From Kocuria carniphila (GTDB taxonomy: Bacteria; Actinomycetota; Actinomycetes; Actinomycetales; Micrococcaceae), in the NCBI RefSeq assembly GCF_004136555.1, contig NZ_NOIT01000009.1:1-64000 (forward strand): DNA of 64,000 nucleotides, read 5' to 3'. Numbering within the stretch: the first letter of the stretch is position 1; each line of letters opens with the position of its first letter. The notes beneath the pieces were generated by a model that was given only the letters and a program-made list of their open reading frames with translations, was not told the DNA's origin and did not search any database. Of the stretch, positions 1-8,240 are shown in pieces. The translations under genes and the position numbers were made by a program.

Positions 1-180
1 TCGCGGACGGTTACCGCTACTGGGCCATGGACGCGATCATCGCGGACTTGGACACGCGGCGTCATGAATTCCACGTGGCGGTGGAGAACTGGGAACACGA
101 CTTCAACATCGGTTCCGTAATCGGTGCTGATCGAGATGATCGACCTACTCAAGAAATGCGTTCTGGTGTTCGGGAGGTAG
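1..180 (+). pseudogene. Truncated, internally deleted copy of trmH (SpoU-type RNA methyltransferase)
   Basis: Bases 1-118 match 7396-7513 of the intact trmH almost base for base (I see one substitution). Bases 121-173 then match 7701-7753 with several differences, so about 187 bases of the gene are missing. Reading frame and similarity are lost after about 175. The deletion removes the middle of the SPOUT domain, and the remaining segment stops before the SAM-binding knot motifs, so no active enzyme can be made. The 5' end lies outside the window. It is either a decayed duplicate or the scar of an integration or recombination event, since the intact copy lies in the same orientation 7.4 kb away. 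Confidence 0.85.
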
Positions 181-407
181 GGTCTGATGGCGTCGAAGTC
201 ACCTACGAGTCCTTTTGTGGCCAGTGCTACCTCACCGAATCCGGCGGCCGCCTTGGCTGACGGCTTCCGCCCAGCTGACGGAGCGCGTTCAACGGTCAAT
301 CTCGATCGCGAAATACCAAAGTTGCGCGGACACGACAAAAGGGGCCTCGCGATGTCGAATTCCGAAGCGCGCGTGTGCCCCTCTACTTCCAAGGCATAGC
401 TCACCCC
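181..407. other. Intergenic stretch without a convincing gene
   Basis: Between the trmH remnant and the helR control region only short frames occur. They have no recognisable domain, no credible ribosome-binding site and no link to neighbours. I see no RNA gene or terminator here. Confidence 0.5.
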
Positions 408-427
408 GGGGCTTGCGGCAAGACCCC
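408..427 (+). promoter_or_regulatory. Rifampicin-associated element (RAE) upstream of helR
   Basis: The inverted repeat GGGGCTTGC GGCAAGACCCC matches, with one base different as I recall it, the 19-bp RAE palindrome found upstream of rifampicin-inactivation genes and of helR in actinobacteria. It lies 60 bases before the preferred helR start, as expected for a promoter element. The match comes from memory and is not an alignment. Confidence 0.75.
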
Positions 428-486
428 CGGAGAGCGGGATGATCAAGCTCCTTCCCCACCCGATTTCCGCTTTCGGAGCTGATGAC

Positions 487-2730
487 ATGCATCCCGTGGC
501 CACTTCCATCTTCACCCTGCCCGATCACCTGGCCGCCAAAGCCGATCCGCAGCTCATTGCCCGCGACGAGCAGCACCTGCGCGCCGTGGCGACTGCACTC
601 CAGGACTACATCTCTGAACTGACCGCTCGGCTCGACGCCGCTCGCAAAGCCCCCGGCGGGGCAGGCCAGGCCGCTCTGGACCGGGACCAGGACATCCACC
701 GCCTCACGGGCCGCCTCCGCGTGTTGCGCCGCTTCAACTCCGACCTGTGCCTGGGCCGCATGGTGGCCGGCGATTCTGATGCCGACGACGCCGCCGAACC
801 CACCTATATCGGCCGGCTCGGGTTGACCGACCGTTATAGCCAGCGGCTCCTGGTCGATTGGCGGGCGCCGGCCGCCGAACCGTTCTTCGCAGCAACCCAC
901 GCCAACCCGATGGGATTGATCAGTCGCCGCCGTTATCGCTGGACCAGCGGCCACATCACGGACTTCTGGGACGAGGTGTTCACCCCGGAGGGCCTGGAAG
1001 GCAACGCGGCACTCGACGATCAGTCCGCCTTCATCGCGAGCCTGGGTGGCAGCCGGTCGGAGGCCATGCGCGATGTGCTGGGCACCATCCAGGCCGATCA
1101 GGACGCCATCATCCGTGCCGGGTCGCGGGGCGCCCTGGTGGTGGATGGCGGTCCGGGTACCGGCAAGACCGTGGTGGCCCTGCACCGCACGGCGCACCTG
1201 CTGTATTCGGACGCGCAGGTGAGCGAACATCGCGGGGGCGTGCTTTTCGTGGGCCCGCACCGCCCCTATCTGGCCTACGTAGCGGATGTCCTTCCCAACT
1301 TGGGCGAGGACAGCGTGCGGACCTGCACACTCAACGATCTCCTGCCCGAGGGACTCGCCGCCACGGAAGAATCCGATCCGGAGGTGGCTCGGCTGAAGTT
1401 CTCAGCCGAGATGGTCAACGCGATCGAACCCGCGGTGGCCCTGTACGAGAACCCTCCGACCGAAGGGATGGAGATCGACACACCATGGGGCGAAGTGTGG
1501 CTCAGTTCGTTCGACTGGGCCGAGGCCTTTTCGGCCCCGGACCCCGGGACGCCCCACAATGAAGCGCGCGGGCTGATCTGGGAATCGGTGGTCGAGATCC
1601 TCACGGACAAGGTGCGGGACCTCGGGGAGGACGCGAGCGACGTCGGCGTAGACCCGAACGAGGATGTGGACGGTGAATTCAACGCCTACGGTCTCACTCG
1701 TGAGGATTCCGCGGCCCCGTTCCGCCGTGCGATCAGCCAGAACCCCGAACTGAAGCGAACGTTCGGCCGCGCCTGGCCGCTGCTCCATGCCACCGACCTG
1801 GTGGGTGACTTGTGGGAGGTTCCGGCGTACCTGCGCATGTGTGCCCCGTGGCTCGAGCCGCGCCAGATCCAACTGTTGCGACGTGCCGACCCGCGCGCCT
1901 GGAACACGGCCGACCTCCCCTTGCTCGACGCCGCACGCCAGCGGTTGGGTGACCCGGATACAACGCTGCGCGCCGAACGGCGACGCGCAGCCGAGGAGGC
2001 AGAAAGCACCCGCATGGCGGACGTGGTTGATCAACTGATCGAATCCGACGATTCGGTTATGAGGGTCATGCGGATGCTGCGCGGCCAAGATCTGCAGCAC
2101 GCTCTGTTGGAGCACGCGGCACCGCCCGAGATCAACCAGGACGCGCTCGCGGGACCGTTCGCTCACATCGTGGTGGACGAGGCGCAGGAGCTGACCGATG
2201 CGCAGTGGCAGATGCTGCTTCGCCGTTGCCCGTCGCGTAGTTTCACCATCGTGGGGGACCGGGCCCAGGCCAGGCACGGTTTCACGGAAACGTGGGAGCA
2301 GCGCCTGGAACGGGTGGGCTTCGACCGCGTCATCCACTCCACCCTCACGATCAACTACCGCACCCCGCGAGAGGTCATGATCGAGGCTGAGCCGGTGATC
2401 AGAGCGGCAATACCGGATGCGAACGTTCCCGTCTCGGTCCGCAGTAGCGGGGTGCCCGTGAAGCACGGGGTCGCGGCGGATCTTGAGGAGATCCTCGACC
2501 AGTGGGAGGTCGGCCACGATGACGGCGTCGCGTGCGTGATCGGCGCTCCGTACTTCACGCCCCGCGACCGGGTGCAATCGTTGCCGCCCGCGCTGGCCAA
2601 GGGGCTCGAGTTCGACCTGGTGGTGCTGCTCGACCCCGAGCGTTCCGGCGGTGGGATCGCGGAGGCGGTGGACCGCTACGTGGCCATGACCAGAACCACG
2701 CAGGAGCTCGTTCTTCTCGAACGCCCCTGA
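487..2730 (+). CDS. helR: HelR/HelD-like RNA polymerase-recycling motor ATPase
   Basis: A superfamily 1 (UvrD/HelD-like) ATPase of 747 aa. HelD/HelR proteins push arms into the channels of RNA polymerase, strip it from nucleic acid and, in the HelR branch, displace rifampicin. The N-terminal part (about 1-170) is the long helical arm region rich in Glu and Arg. Walker A is GGPGTGKT at 221-228 and Walker B is VVDEAQ at 562-567. The start at 487 has a GGAG eight bases upstream and begins with the family-typical segment TLPDHLAAKADP. An in-frame ATG at 439 is possible but lies 11 bases from the RAE palindrome. The RAE supports the HelR subgroup over a generic DNA helicase. The gene converges on the P450 gene across a shared terminator. 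Confidence 0.85.
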   Translation: MHPVATSIFTLPDHLAAKADPQLIARDEQHLRAVATALQDYISELTARLDAARKAPGGAGQAALDRDQDIHRLTGRLRVLRRFNSDLCLGRMVAGDSDADDAAEPTYIGRLGLTDRYSQRLLVDWRAPAAEPFFAATHANPMGLISRRRYRWTSGHITDFWDEVFTPEGLEGNAALDDQSAFIASLGGSRSEAMRDVLGTIQADQDAIIRAGSRGALVVDGGPGTGKTVVALHRTAHLLYSDAQVSEHRGGVLFVGPHRPYLAYVADVLPNLGEDSVRTCTLNDLLPEGLAATEESDPEVARLKFSAEMVNAIEPAVALYENPPTEGMEIDTPWGEVWLSSFDWAEAFSAPDPGTPHNEARGLIWESVVEILTDKVRDLGEDASDVGVDPNEDVDGEFNAYGLTREDSAAPFRRAISQNPELKRTFGRAWPLLHATDLVGDLWEVPAYLRMCAPWLEPRQIQLLRRADPRAWNTADLPLLDAARQRLGDPDTTLRAERRRAAEEAESTRMADVVDQLIESDDSVMRVMRMLRGQDLQHALLEHAAPPEINQDALAGPFAHIVVDEAQELTDAQWQMLLRRCPSRSFTIVGDRAQARHGFTETWEQRLERVGFDRVIHSTLTINYRTPREVMIEAEPVIRAAIPDANVPVSVRSSGVPVKHGVAADLEEILDQWEVGHDDGVACVIGAPYFTPRDRVQSLPPALAKGLEFDLVVLLDPERSGGGIAEAVDRYVAMTRTTQELVLLERP

Positions 2731-2746
2731 AGGCTTGCTTTAAGAG

Positions 2747-2799
2747 GCCGACGCCGCCCGGGCACCTTGCGTGGGCAAGGCGCCCGAGCGGCGTCGTCG
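2747..2799. terminator. Bidirectional terminator between helR and the P450 gene
   Basis: A 24-bp nearly perfect stem (2747-2770 with 2775-2798) closes on a GTGG loop between convergent stop codons. The right arm ends in an exact GAGCGGCGTCGTCG motif (2786-2799), and the left arm carries the degenerate complement. Confidence 0.8.
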
Positions 2800-2811
2800 A
2801 ACCGCGATGGA

Positions 2812-3993
2812 CTAGGCGCGCACGATGTCCGTCACCAGGATGCTCTCGCAGGAGCGCGTGGTGTTAGTGATCTTGCGCGTGAAGTCGCTGACCGAGTAGC
2901 TCTTGATGTACTTGGCGAGTGAGCCGAGCGCCGCGTAGGCCTCCAAGCGCGCCAGTCCCTGACCCGCGCAACCGTGGATTCCGTACCCGAAGGTCAGGTG
3001 ATCCACGGGATTGCGGGTGACATCGAAGGTATCCGCGTTGGGGTAGTGGCGCTCATCGCGGTTGCCGCCGGCGAGCAGTAAGGCAACCTGGGAGCCTTCC
3101 GGGATCACGACGTCGTCCACTTCGACGTCCCGCATCGTCTTGCGGCCCGTGGCGGGCAGCGGGGAGTGCATGCGCAGCACCTCGTTGAACGCGGAAGGGA
3201 CCAGCGCGGGGTCCTCGCGAACCTTGGCGTACTGCTCCGGGTGCTCGGCGAACAGCATGATGGCGTTGCCGATCGAGGCGATTGTGGTGTCCATACCCGC
3301 GGCGACGTACTGGTGGATGATCATGCCGCAACTTTCGTAGGCGATGTCGCCTCGCTCTGCTGCGGCGAAGATGCCGTGGCCCATACTGCCCTCGGTGAGA
3401 TCCGAGACCTGGATGTTGTGGGTCCAGTCGAAAAGCTCTTTGGCCACCGGAAAACTGTTCTGCGCGCGTTCATTCATGGGGCCGAGGAGGTTGAACGCTG
3501 CCTCACCCCACGTGAGGATCTTGGCGCGGATCTCCGGATCCTTGATGCCGATCATGTCCACGATCACGTTGAGCGGAAGGGCGCGGGCGAGGTCCTGCAT
3601 GCCGTCGAACTCGTCCCGCTCCGCCAGCTCGCGGACCATGGTGTCCGCCTTGGTCTCGATGTCAGCTTTGACCGAACGCAGCGCACGCGGGGACAGGTTC
3701 TGGGACAGCACCTTGCGCAAGTGCTGGTGATCCGGCGGATCCGTGGCCAGGGTGGTGCCCTTGAGCACCTCGTTCATCTGGGGGTTGAATGCCACCGCAG
3801 TGGAGGAAAACGTCCCCGGATCGCCCAGCGCCTCGCGGACCGCCTCATAGCGGGTGACGGCCCACAGCTCACGAGCCGGGATGTACACGGCAGCGGCCTG
3901 ATCCCGAAGGCGCCCGTAGGCCTCGTACGGGTTCTCCAAGACTTCGTCGGCAAAGATGTCCACGCTGTCCTGAACAGCCGTTTCCGTTGTCAT
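2812..3993 (-). CDS. Cytochrome P450 monooxygenase
   Basis: A soluble bacterial class I P450 of 393 aa that uses O2 and two electrons from a ferredoxin to hydroxylate or O-dealkylate a small substrate. Visible motifs are the I-helix AAGMDTT (231-237), the K-helix ExxR (E271-R274) and the heme loop FGYGIHGCAGQG with Cys342 as thiolate ligand. The unusual Gly pair around the heme Cys and the lack of a membrane anchor fit aromatic-acid or phenol-ether P450s, but the substrate cannot be read from sequence. Its partners are encoded next door: ferredoxin at 5235 and reductase at 5429, divergent across a LysR gene. This gives a self-contained three-component system. Confidence 0.93.
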   Translation of the reverse strand: MTTETAVQDSVDIFADEVLENPYEAYGRLRDQAAAVYIPARELWAVTRYEAVREALGDPGTFSSTAVAFNPQMNEVLKGTTLATDPPDHQHLRKVLSQNLSPRALRSVKADIETKADTMVRELAERDEFDGMQDLARALPLNVIVDMIGIKDPEIRAKILTWGEAAFNLLGPMNERAQNSFPVAKELFDWTHNIQVSDLTEGSMGHGIFAAAERGDIAYESCGMIIHQYVAAGMDTTIASIGNAIMLFAEHPEQYAKVREDPALVPSAFNEVLRMHSPLPATGRKTMRDVEVDDVVIPEGSQVALLLAGGNRDERHYPNADTFDVTRNPVDHLTFGYGIHGCAGQGLARLEAYAALGSLAKYIKSYSVSDFTRKITNTTRSCESILVTDIVRA

Positions 3994-4117
3994 GATTGAC
4001 CTTTCGGGTCTGAGTCACAAATGCTCACTCACCCTGGAATCGAGGGGTGTGTGGTGCATCACAGTCAACGGCGTGGGGCCCTATCCGGCAAGTGAATTAT
4101 TCTTATGGCCAGCATTC

Positions 4118-5077
4118 TTAGTGTGCATACCCACTGGCGGTAGCGGTCTTGAGGGTGCCCCCGAGCCACTGGCGGAACGGGTCGTCCTGGAGCCACGGAT
4201 TCCAGACGATGTCCACTCCGAGTGAGGGGATTTCCAGCGGAAACTCTGCCACGTGTATGTCCGTGACCGGGTCCATGAGTTCGGCAGTGCTCCTGCGGTG
4301 CAGGGCGATCAGATCCCGCCCCGAAACCAGGTGGGGGATCAGCAGGTTGTCGTTGATGCGCGTGCGCACCGAGTACTCGACGCCGTGTTCGTGGAGTGCT
4401 TGATAGGGCCGCGAGATGCGCGGGGCGTCGAACATCACGTGGGGCAGGGTGGCCAGCAGCTCCAGCGCATTCTCGTTGGTGAGAGCAGAGGAGCCGGAAA
4501 TCACCACCCAGCGATCGTCGTAGAGGCGCTCGCGCGGATGACTCGTCGTGAAGGCCTCGGGGAGCAGGATCGCGTCCACGTTGTCCTGGGTGAACAGCGA
4601 GTCGGACGGATTGGCGGTGGTGATCATCCGCAGAGTGCAGTTCGGCGCCCGTTCCGAGATCCCACGGCAGATGTCCGACCCGGCGACAAGAGCTGTGCTC
4701 GTGCTCAACGCGAGCGTGATCTCCCGATGACTGGTGCCCGGTTCGAAGGTGGCTTCATGGACGAGGGTGGTGCTCTGACGCACGAGGTGCTTGAGCGGAC
4801 CCAGGAGTTCCTTGGCGCGGGGCGTCAGCAGGGACTCGTTGCCCCGACGAATCAAGATGTCGTCCTTGAGCATGCGACGAATCCTGCGGAGCGCGTGGCT
4901 CATGGCCGGTTGGGACAGGCCCACTCGCTGCGCCGCGCGGGTCACCGATTGTTCCTCGATCACCGCCAGGAGCGGGACCAGCAAATTGAAGTCCATGGCG
5001 GCGGCCCGCGCGAGTTCCGTGTCCTGCGGTTCGGTTTCGGCGGGGTTCGACGACGTCGCTCCGGCTGATTTTTTCAC
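4118..5077 (-). CDS. LysR-family transcriptional regulator
   Basis: A 319-aa protein with the classic N-terminal winged helix-turn-helix (DFNLLVPLLAVIEEQSVTRA, then QRVGLSQPAMSHALRRIR) followed by a periplasmic-binding-like effector domain. A GTG start is used with AAGGAGA just upstream. A roughly 28-residue Ser/Thr/Glu-rich extension precedes the HTH. It is transcribed towards the P450 gene and divergently from the ferredoxin-reductase pair, the usual position of a local activator. It probably senses the P450 substrate or a product of it and controls both transcripts. Confidence 0.92.
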   Translation of the reverse strand: MKKSAGATSSNPAETEPQDTELARAAAMDFNLLVPLLAVIEEQSVTRAAQRVGLSQPAMSHALRRIRRMLKDDILIRRGNESLLTPRAKELLGPLKHLVRQSTTLVHEATFEPGTSHREITLALSTSTALVAGSDICRGISERAPNCTLRMITTANPSDSLFTQDNVDAILLPEAFTTSHPRERLYDDRWVVISGSSALTNENALELLATLPHVMFDAPRISRPYQALHEHGVEYSVRTRINDNLLIPHLVSGRDLIALHRRSTAELMDPVTDIHVAEFPLEIPSLGVDIVWNPWLQDDPFRQWLGGTLKTATASGYAH

Positions 5078-5108
5078 GGCTCTCCTTCTGTGGGTAGCAC
5101 CCGGGGTT

Positions 5109-5123
5109 ATTCACAACGTGAAT
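5109..5123. promoter_or_regulatory. Probable LysR operator between lysR and the ferredoxin gene
   Basis: The perfect palindrome ATTCAC AAC GTGAAT lies in an AT-rich stretch 32 bases upstream of the lysR GTG and 112 bases upstream of the ferredoxin ATG. It has the dyad form and the spacing expected for a LysR-type binding site (T-N11-A-like). Confidence 0.5.
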
Positions 5124-5234
5124 GCAACTAATGATATCTATGCATTGGACGCACTGTGTGATCTGGGCAACACTCGAAAGGAGTCGCCGGTTGGCGGCCC
5201 ATGGCAAGACAGCACGCGAGTAGGAGGACACCTC

Positions 5235-5423
5235 ATGCGGATTGAACTGGATCAGGCCCGTTGCGAAGGTCACGGATTGTGTGAAGAAGCGGCACCGAAT
5301 CTCATGCACCTGGACGACGATGCCGAACTGATCATCGACGTTCCCGAGGTCGAGGGTGACGACTTGGCCAAGGCCCAAGCTGCCGTGCGCGTGTGCCCCG
5401 TGGCCGCCCTGCGATTGGCGTGA
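5235..5423 (+). CDS. Small 3Fe-4S-type ferredoxin, P450 redox partner
   Basis: A 62-aa ferredoxin. The cluster motif is C10-x2-H13-x2-C16 with a third ligand at the VCPVAAL Cys near residue 54. His replaces the second Cys, as in the single-cluster ferredoxins that serve actinobacterial P450s. AGGAGG stands eight bases before the ATG. It is followed after five bases by the reductase, so both are probably on one transcript. It should carry electrons from that flavoprotein to the adjacent P450. Confidence 0.92.
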   Translation: MRIELDQARCEGHGLCEEAAPNLMHLDDDAELIIDVPEVEGDDLAKAQAAVRVCPVAALRLA

Positions 5424-5428
5424 TCCCT

Positions 5429-6628
5429 ATGGTCCAGCACGCTCCCGCGGACATGAACCGAATCGTGGTGGTCGGCCACGGCATTGCCGGTGTGACCGCC
5501 TGTCACGCCCTACGCGACGCGGGCTTCACCGGCCACCTGACAATCGTGGGCGATGAGAGTCATGCACCGTACAGCCGACCGGCACTGTCCAAGGCGGCGC
5601 TCGTGGACGGGCAGGACCTTTCGGCTCATCTTCTGCCGGAAGCCACTCATGGTGGATTGGAATTACAAGGTGTCCCGGCCCGTAGCGTGGACTTGTTCGA
5701 ACGCACAGTCACTCTGGAGGACGACACCAAGGTGGCCTTCGACGGTCTGGTCATCGCAACGGGTGCTGGCGCTCGAAAGCTGACGGACAGTGCCCACGAA
5801 CTGACTCTCCGCACCATGAACGATGCGGAAAATGCGCAGTCCCGTTTCGTCCCGGGCCAAGACGTGGTGGTAGTCGGCGGCGGGGCACTCGGCATGGAAC
5901 TGGCCTCCGGTGCGGTGGAGCGTGGCTGCCGTGTGAGCGTGGTGTGCTCCGGAACTCCCATGAGGCGTCACCTCGGTGAGTACCTGGCCTCGGAAATCAC
6001 CGCCATTGCCAGGGACATGGGGGTGCGGTTCATCGACGCGACTGCCGTATCCGCCACCGTGGATGAAGAATCGACGGTTGTGGAGCTCAGCGATGGGTCT
6101 CGCATCACCGGCGACGTATTGGTCACGGCCATCGGCGATCATGCCCATGACCGCTGGCTGGAGGGATCCGGCCTGCTCAGTGGCGGCCGCGTGGTGACCG
6201 ATTCCCGAGGCCGCGTTCTCCACGAGGACGGCACGGTGTTGCCGCATGTCGTAGCAGCCGGCGATATCGCGCACTGGGAGGGTGAACGTCAGCCACTGTG
6301 GACCACCGCGATCGAGCACGCCAAGGTTGCTGCTCTCGCGCTACTGCGTGGTGATCTGTCGGAGCCGCTGAACTTCGTCCCGTATTTCTGGACCGAGCAG
6401 TTCGGGCTGACCATTCGCGTCATGGGACGAGTGCCCGTCCACGGTGCTCCCGAGGTGATCGACAGTGGCGCATCCAAGAGCGCGCCCGATGACCAAGCCG
6501 TGGACCCGCACCGAGCGCTGTTGCGCTGGCAGTCCGAGGACGGATCGGGCACCGCTGTGGCCGTGAATTACAAGATTCCGATTCCCAAATTGCGGAGGCT
6601 GACCGAGCGGAAGGCGACCGCCGCGTGA
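5429..6628 (+). CDS. FAD/NAD(P)H-dependent ferredoxin reductase
   Basis: A 399-aa flavoprotein of the rhodocoxin/putidaredoxin reductase family. The N-terminal FAD-binding Rossmann motif VVVGHGIAGVTACHAL and the characteristic SRPALSK segment are present. The second NAD-binding fold is VVVGGGALGMELASGA, and the FAD site near the C-terminal half reads AAGDIAHW. It would pass electrons from NAD(P)H to the ferredoxin five bases upstream. The start is uncertain: ATG 5429 clears the ferredoxin stop, while ATG 5453 lies closer to the conserved core. Neither has a strong Shine-Dalgarno, which suggests translational coupling. Confidence 0.9.
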   Translation: MVQHAPADMNRIVVVGHGIAGVTACHALRDAGFTGHLTIVGDESHAPYSRPALSKAALVDGQDLSAHLLPEATHGGLELQGVPARSVDLFERTVTLEDDTKVAFDGLVIATGAGARKLTDSAHELTLRTMNDAENAQSRFVPGQDVVVVGGGALGMELASGAVERGCRVSVVCSGTPMRRHLGEYLASEITAIARDMGVRFIDATAVSATVDEESTVVELSDGSRITGDVLVTAIGDHAHDRWLEGSGLLSGGRVVTDSRGRVLHEDGTVLPHVVAAGDIAHWEGERQPLWTTAIEHAKVAALALLRGDLSEPLNFVPYFWTEQFGLTIRVMGRVPVHGAPEVIDSGASKSAPDDQAVDPHRALLRWQSEDGSGTAVAVNYKIPIPKLRRLTERKATAA

Positions 6629-6635
6629 AGTCTCT

Positions 6636-6648
6636 GAGCGGCGTCGTC
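6636..6648 (+). repeat. Single GAGCGGCGTCGTC motif after the reductase gene
   Basis: Thirteen of 14 bases of the dispersed motif. It stands alone without a partner arm, eight bases after the reductase stop codon. Confidence 0.6.
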
Positions 6649-6691
6649 CTTCACCATTTCTAATTCCCTGCGGACACGTAAGCTGGACGCC

Positions 6692-7273
6692 ATGAGCACC
6701 AATTTCTCCCCCGTGGATCTGGACACCGCTCGCGAGCGACTGCGCGACCTCATCAAGGGTCTGGCCATCGTGCGCGGAAACGTGACGTTGGCCAGCGGAA
6801 TCCAAGCCGATTACTACGTGGACCTGCGACGTGTGACCCTGCACCACGAGGCCTCGCGCTACGTCGGTCAGGTCATGCTCGGCCTGCTGGACAAGGCAGG
6901 TATCGAGTTCGACGCCGCCGGGGGCCTCACCATGGGTGCCGACCCGGTGGGGCACGCCATCATGCGCACCGCCGGTGATCAGGGTCGCGCGATCGACACG
7001 TTCGTGGTGCGCAAGGCGCAGAAGTCCTACGGCATGGGCCGTCAGGTGGAAGGTCCCAGTGTGGTGGGCCGCAATGTGGTGGTCGTGGAGGACACCTCGA
7101 CCACCGGTGGTTCCGCGCTCACCGCGGTGGAAGCCCTGCAGAAGGCCGGCGCGAACGTTGTGGCTGTGGCCGTGATCGTGGATCGCCGCACGGGTGCCAA
7201 GGAGCGCATCGAAGATTATGCGGGAGTGCCTTGCCTGTACGCCTATTCGAAGGACGAGCTGGGGCTTGACTGA
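6692..7273 (+). CDS. pyrE: Orotate phosphoribosyltransferase
   Basis: A 193-aa type I phosphoribosyltransferase that joins orotate and PRPP to give OMP in pyrimidine synthesis. The PRPP loop is VVVVEDTSTTGG (129-140). The substrate loop VRKAQKSYGMGRQVEG and the LASGIQADYYVDLR segment are typical of OPRTases. It overlaps the following trmH by eight bases if trmH starts at TTG 7266, so the two are co-transcribed. Its function is unrelated to the P450 cluster upstream. Confidence 0.95.
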   Translation: MSTNFSPVDLDTARERLRDLIKGLAIVRGNVTLASGIQADYYVDLRRVTLHHEASRYVGQVMLGLLDKAGIEFDAAGGLTMGADPVGHAIMRTAGDQGRAIDTFVVRKAQKSYGMGRQVEGPSVVGRNVVVVEDTSTTGGSALTAVEALQKAGANVVAVAVIVDRRTGAKERIEDYAGVPCLYAYSKDELGLD

Positions 7274-7916
7274 CCCGGCTACCACTTCTGAATCCAATGT
7301 CGAACACGTGGTGGGCGTGGGCCCATGGGAAGGTCCGTGGCCGGAAGGCGAGCACTGGGACCGTGAGTTACTCGAGAACGGGGACCGTCGCAACGTCGCG
7401 GACGGTTACCGCTACTGGGCCATGGACGCGATCATCGCGGACTTGGACACGCGGCGTCATGAATTCCACGTGGCGGTGGAGAACTGGGAGCACGACTTCA
7501 ACATCGGTTCCGTGGTGCGCACCGCCAACGCGTTCCTAGCGCGCGAGGTCCACATCGTCGGACGACGCCGCTGGAACCGTCGCGGAGCCATGGTCACCGA
7601 CCGCTATCAGCACGTTCGCCATCACCCCTCCGTGCCGGACTTCATTGAGTGGGCAAAGTCCGAGGGGTTGCCCGTGTTGGCCATCGACAACGTTCCGGGT
7701 TCGGAGCTGATCGAGACCTTTGACCTACCCAAGAAGTGCGTTCTGGTGTTCGGGCAGGAGGGCCCGGGAGTGTCCCCGGAGATCATCGAGGCCGCAGATG
7801 CGGTAATCGCCATCGAGCAATTCGGCTCCACCCGCTCCATTAACGCCGGGGCCGCGGCGGCAGTGGCGATGCACGCGTGGATCCGCCGACACGTGTTCGA
7901 GCAGCGCGTGAACTGA
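7266..7916 (+). CDS. TrmH/SpoU-family RNA 2'-O-methyltransferase
   Basis: A SPOUT-class SAM-dependent methyltransferase of about 216 aa, probably acting on tRNA or rRNA ribose. Motif 1 is NIGSVVRTANAF, motif 2 is FGQEGPGVSPEI and motif 3 is STRSINAGAAAAVAMHAW, forming the trefoil knot. No ATG precedes the conserved region. TTG 7266 (LTDPATT), overlapping the pyrE stop, is the best start; GTG codons near 7308 are alternatives. A degraded partial copy lies at 1-180. A GACGACGCCGCT motif occurs in the coding sequence at 7561. Confidence 0.88.
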   Translation: MTDPATTSESNVEHVVGVGPWEGPWPEGEHWDRELLENGDRRNVADGYRYWAMDAIIADLDTRRHEFHVAVENWEHDFNIGSVVRTANAFLAREVHIVGRRRWNRRGAMVTDRYQHVRHHPSVPDFIEWAKSEGLPVLAIDNVPGSELIETFDLPKKCVLVFGQEGPGVSPEIIEAADAVIAIEQFGSTRSINAGAAAAVAMHAWIRRHVFEQRVN

Positions 7917-8240
7917 GTCTTTCCGGTGCGACGCGGGCGGTCCGACGCGTGTGATCTGCTGCGTACCGAATAACCACCGTGAACATCTGAGCACCGGTTT
8001 GTTGGCGAAAACCTTTCGGGCAGAGGTTCGCACGAGAATGGCATCTTTTTCGCGAACTCGCGCCTTAAATGTCGGGGTTCACGGCCGGTGCTCGAAACCT
8101 TGACGTAAATCTTCGACAAATCGCGTTCCGCCGTCTCACTACCGGAAACACCTCTGAGCCGTGCACCATTTGAGGGGACATCCCCCTAGTTACTCATCGG
8201 TTACTGTGGGCCGTATCACATTTTGATAACGGAGGTTCTT
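7917..8240. other. Intergenic region upstream of the lipase pseudogene
   Basis: No gene is visible. Two segments share the words CCGTGAAC and GAGCACCGG: 7978-7997 directly, and 8087-8103 as complements. They are about 100 bases apart and could be paired binding sites or a fold. GGAGG at 8231-8235 serves the GTG at 8241. Confidence 0.4.

Noticed and set aside
289-1260. Long minus-strand frame opposite helR
   Set aside because: Shadow frame typical of high-GC coding DNA: Gly/Val/His/Arg composition and no domain, and it overlaps a conserved helicase.
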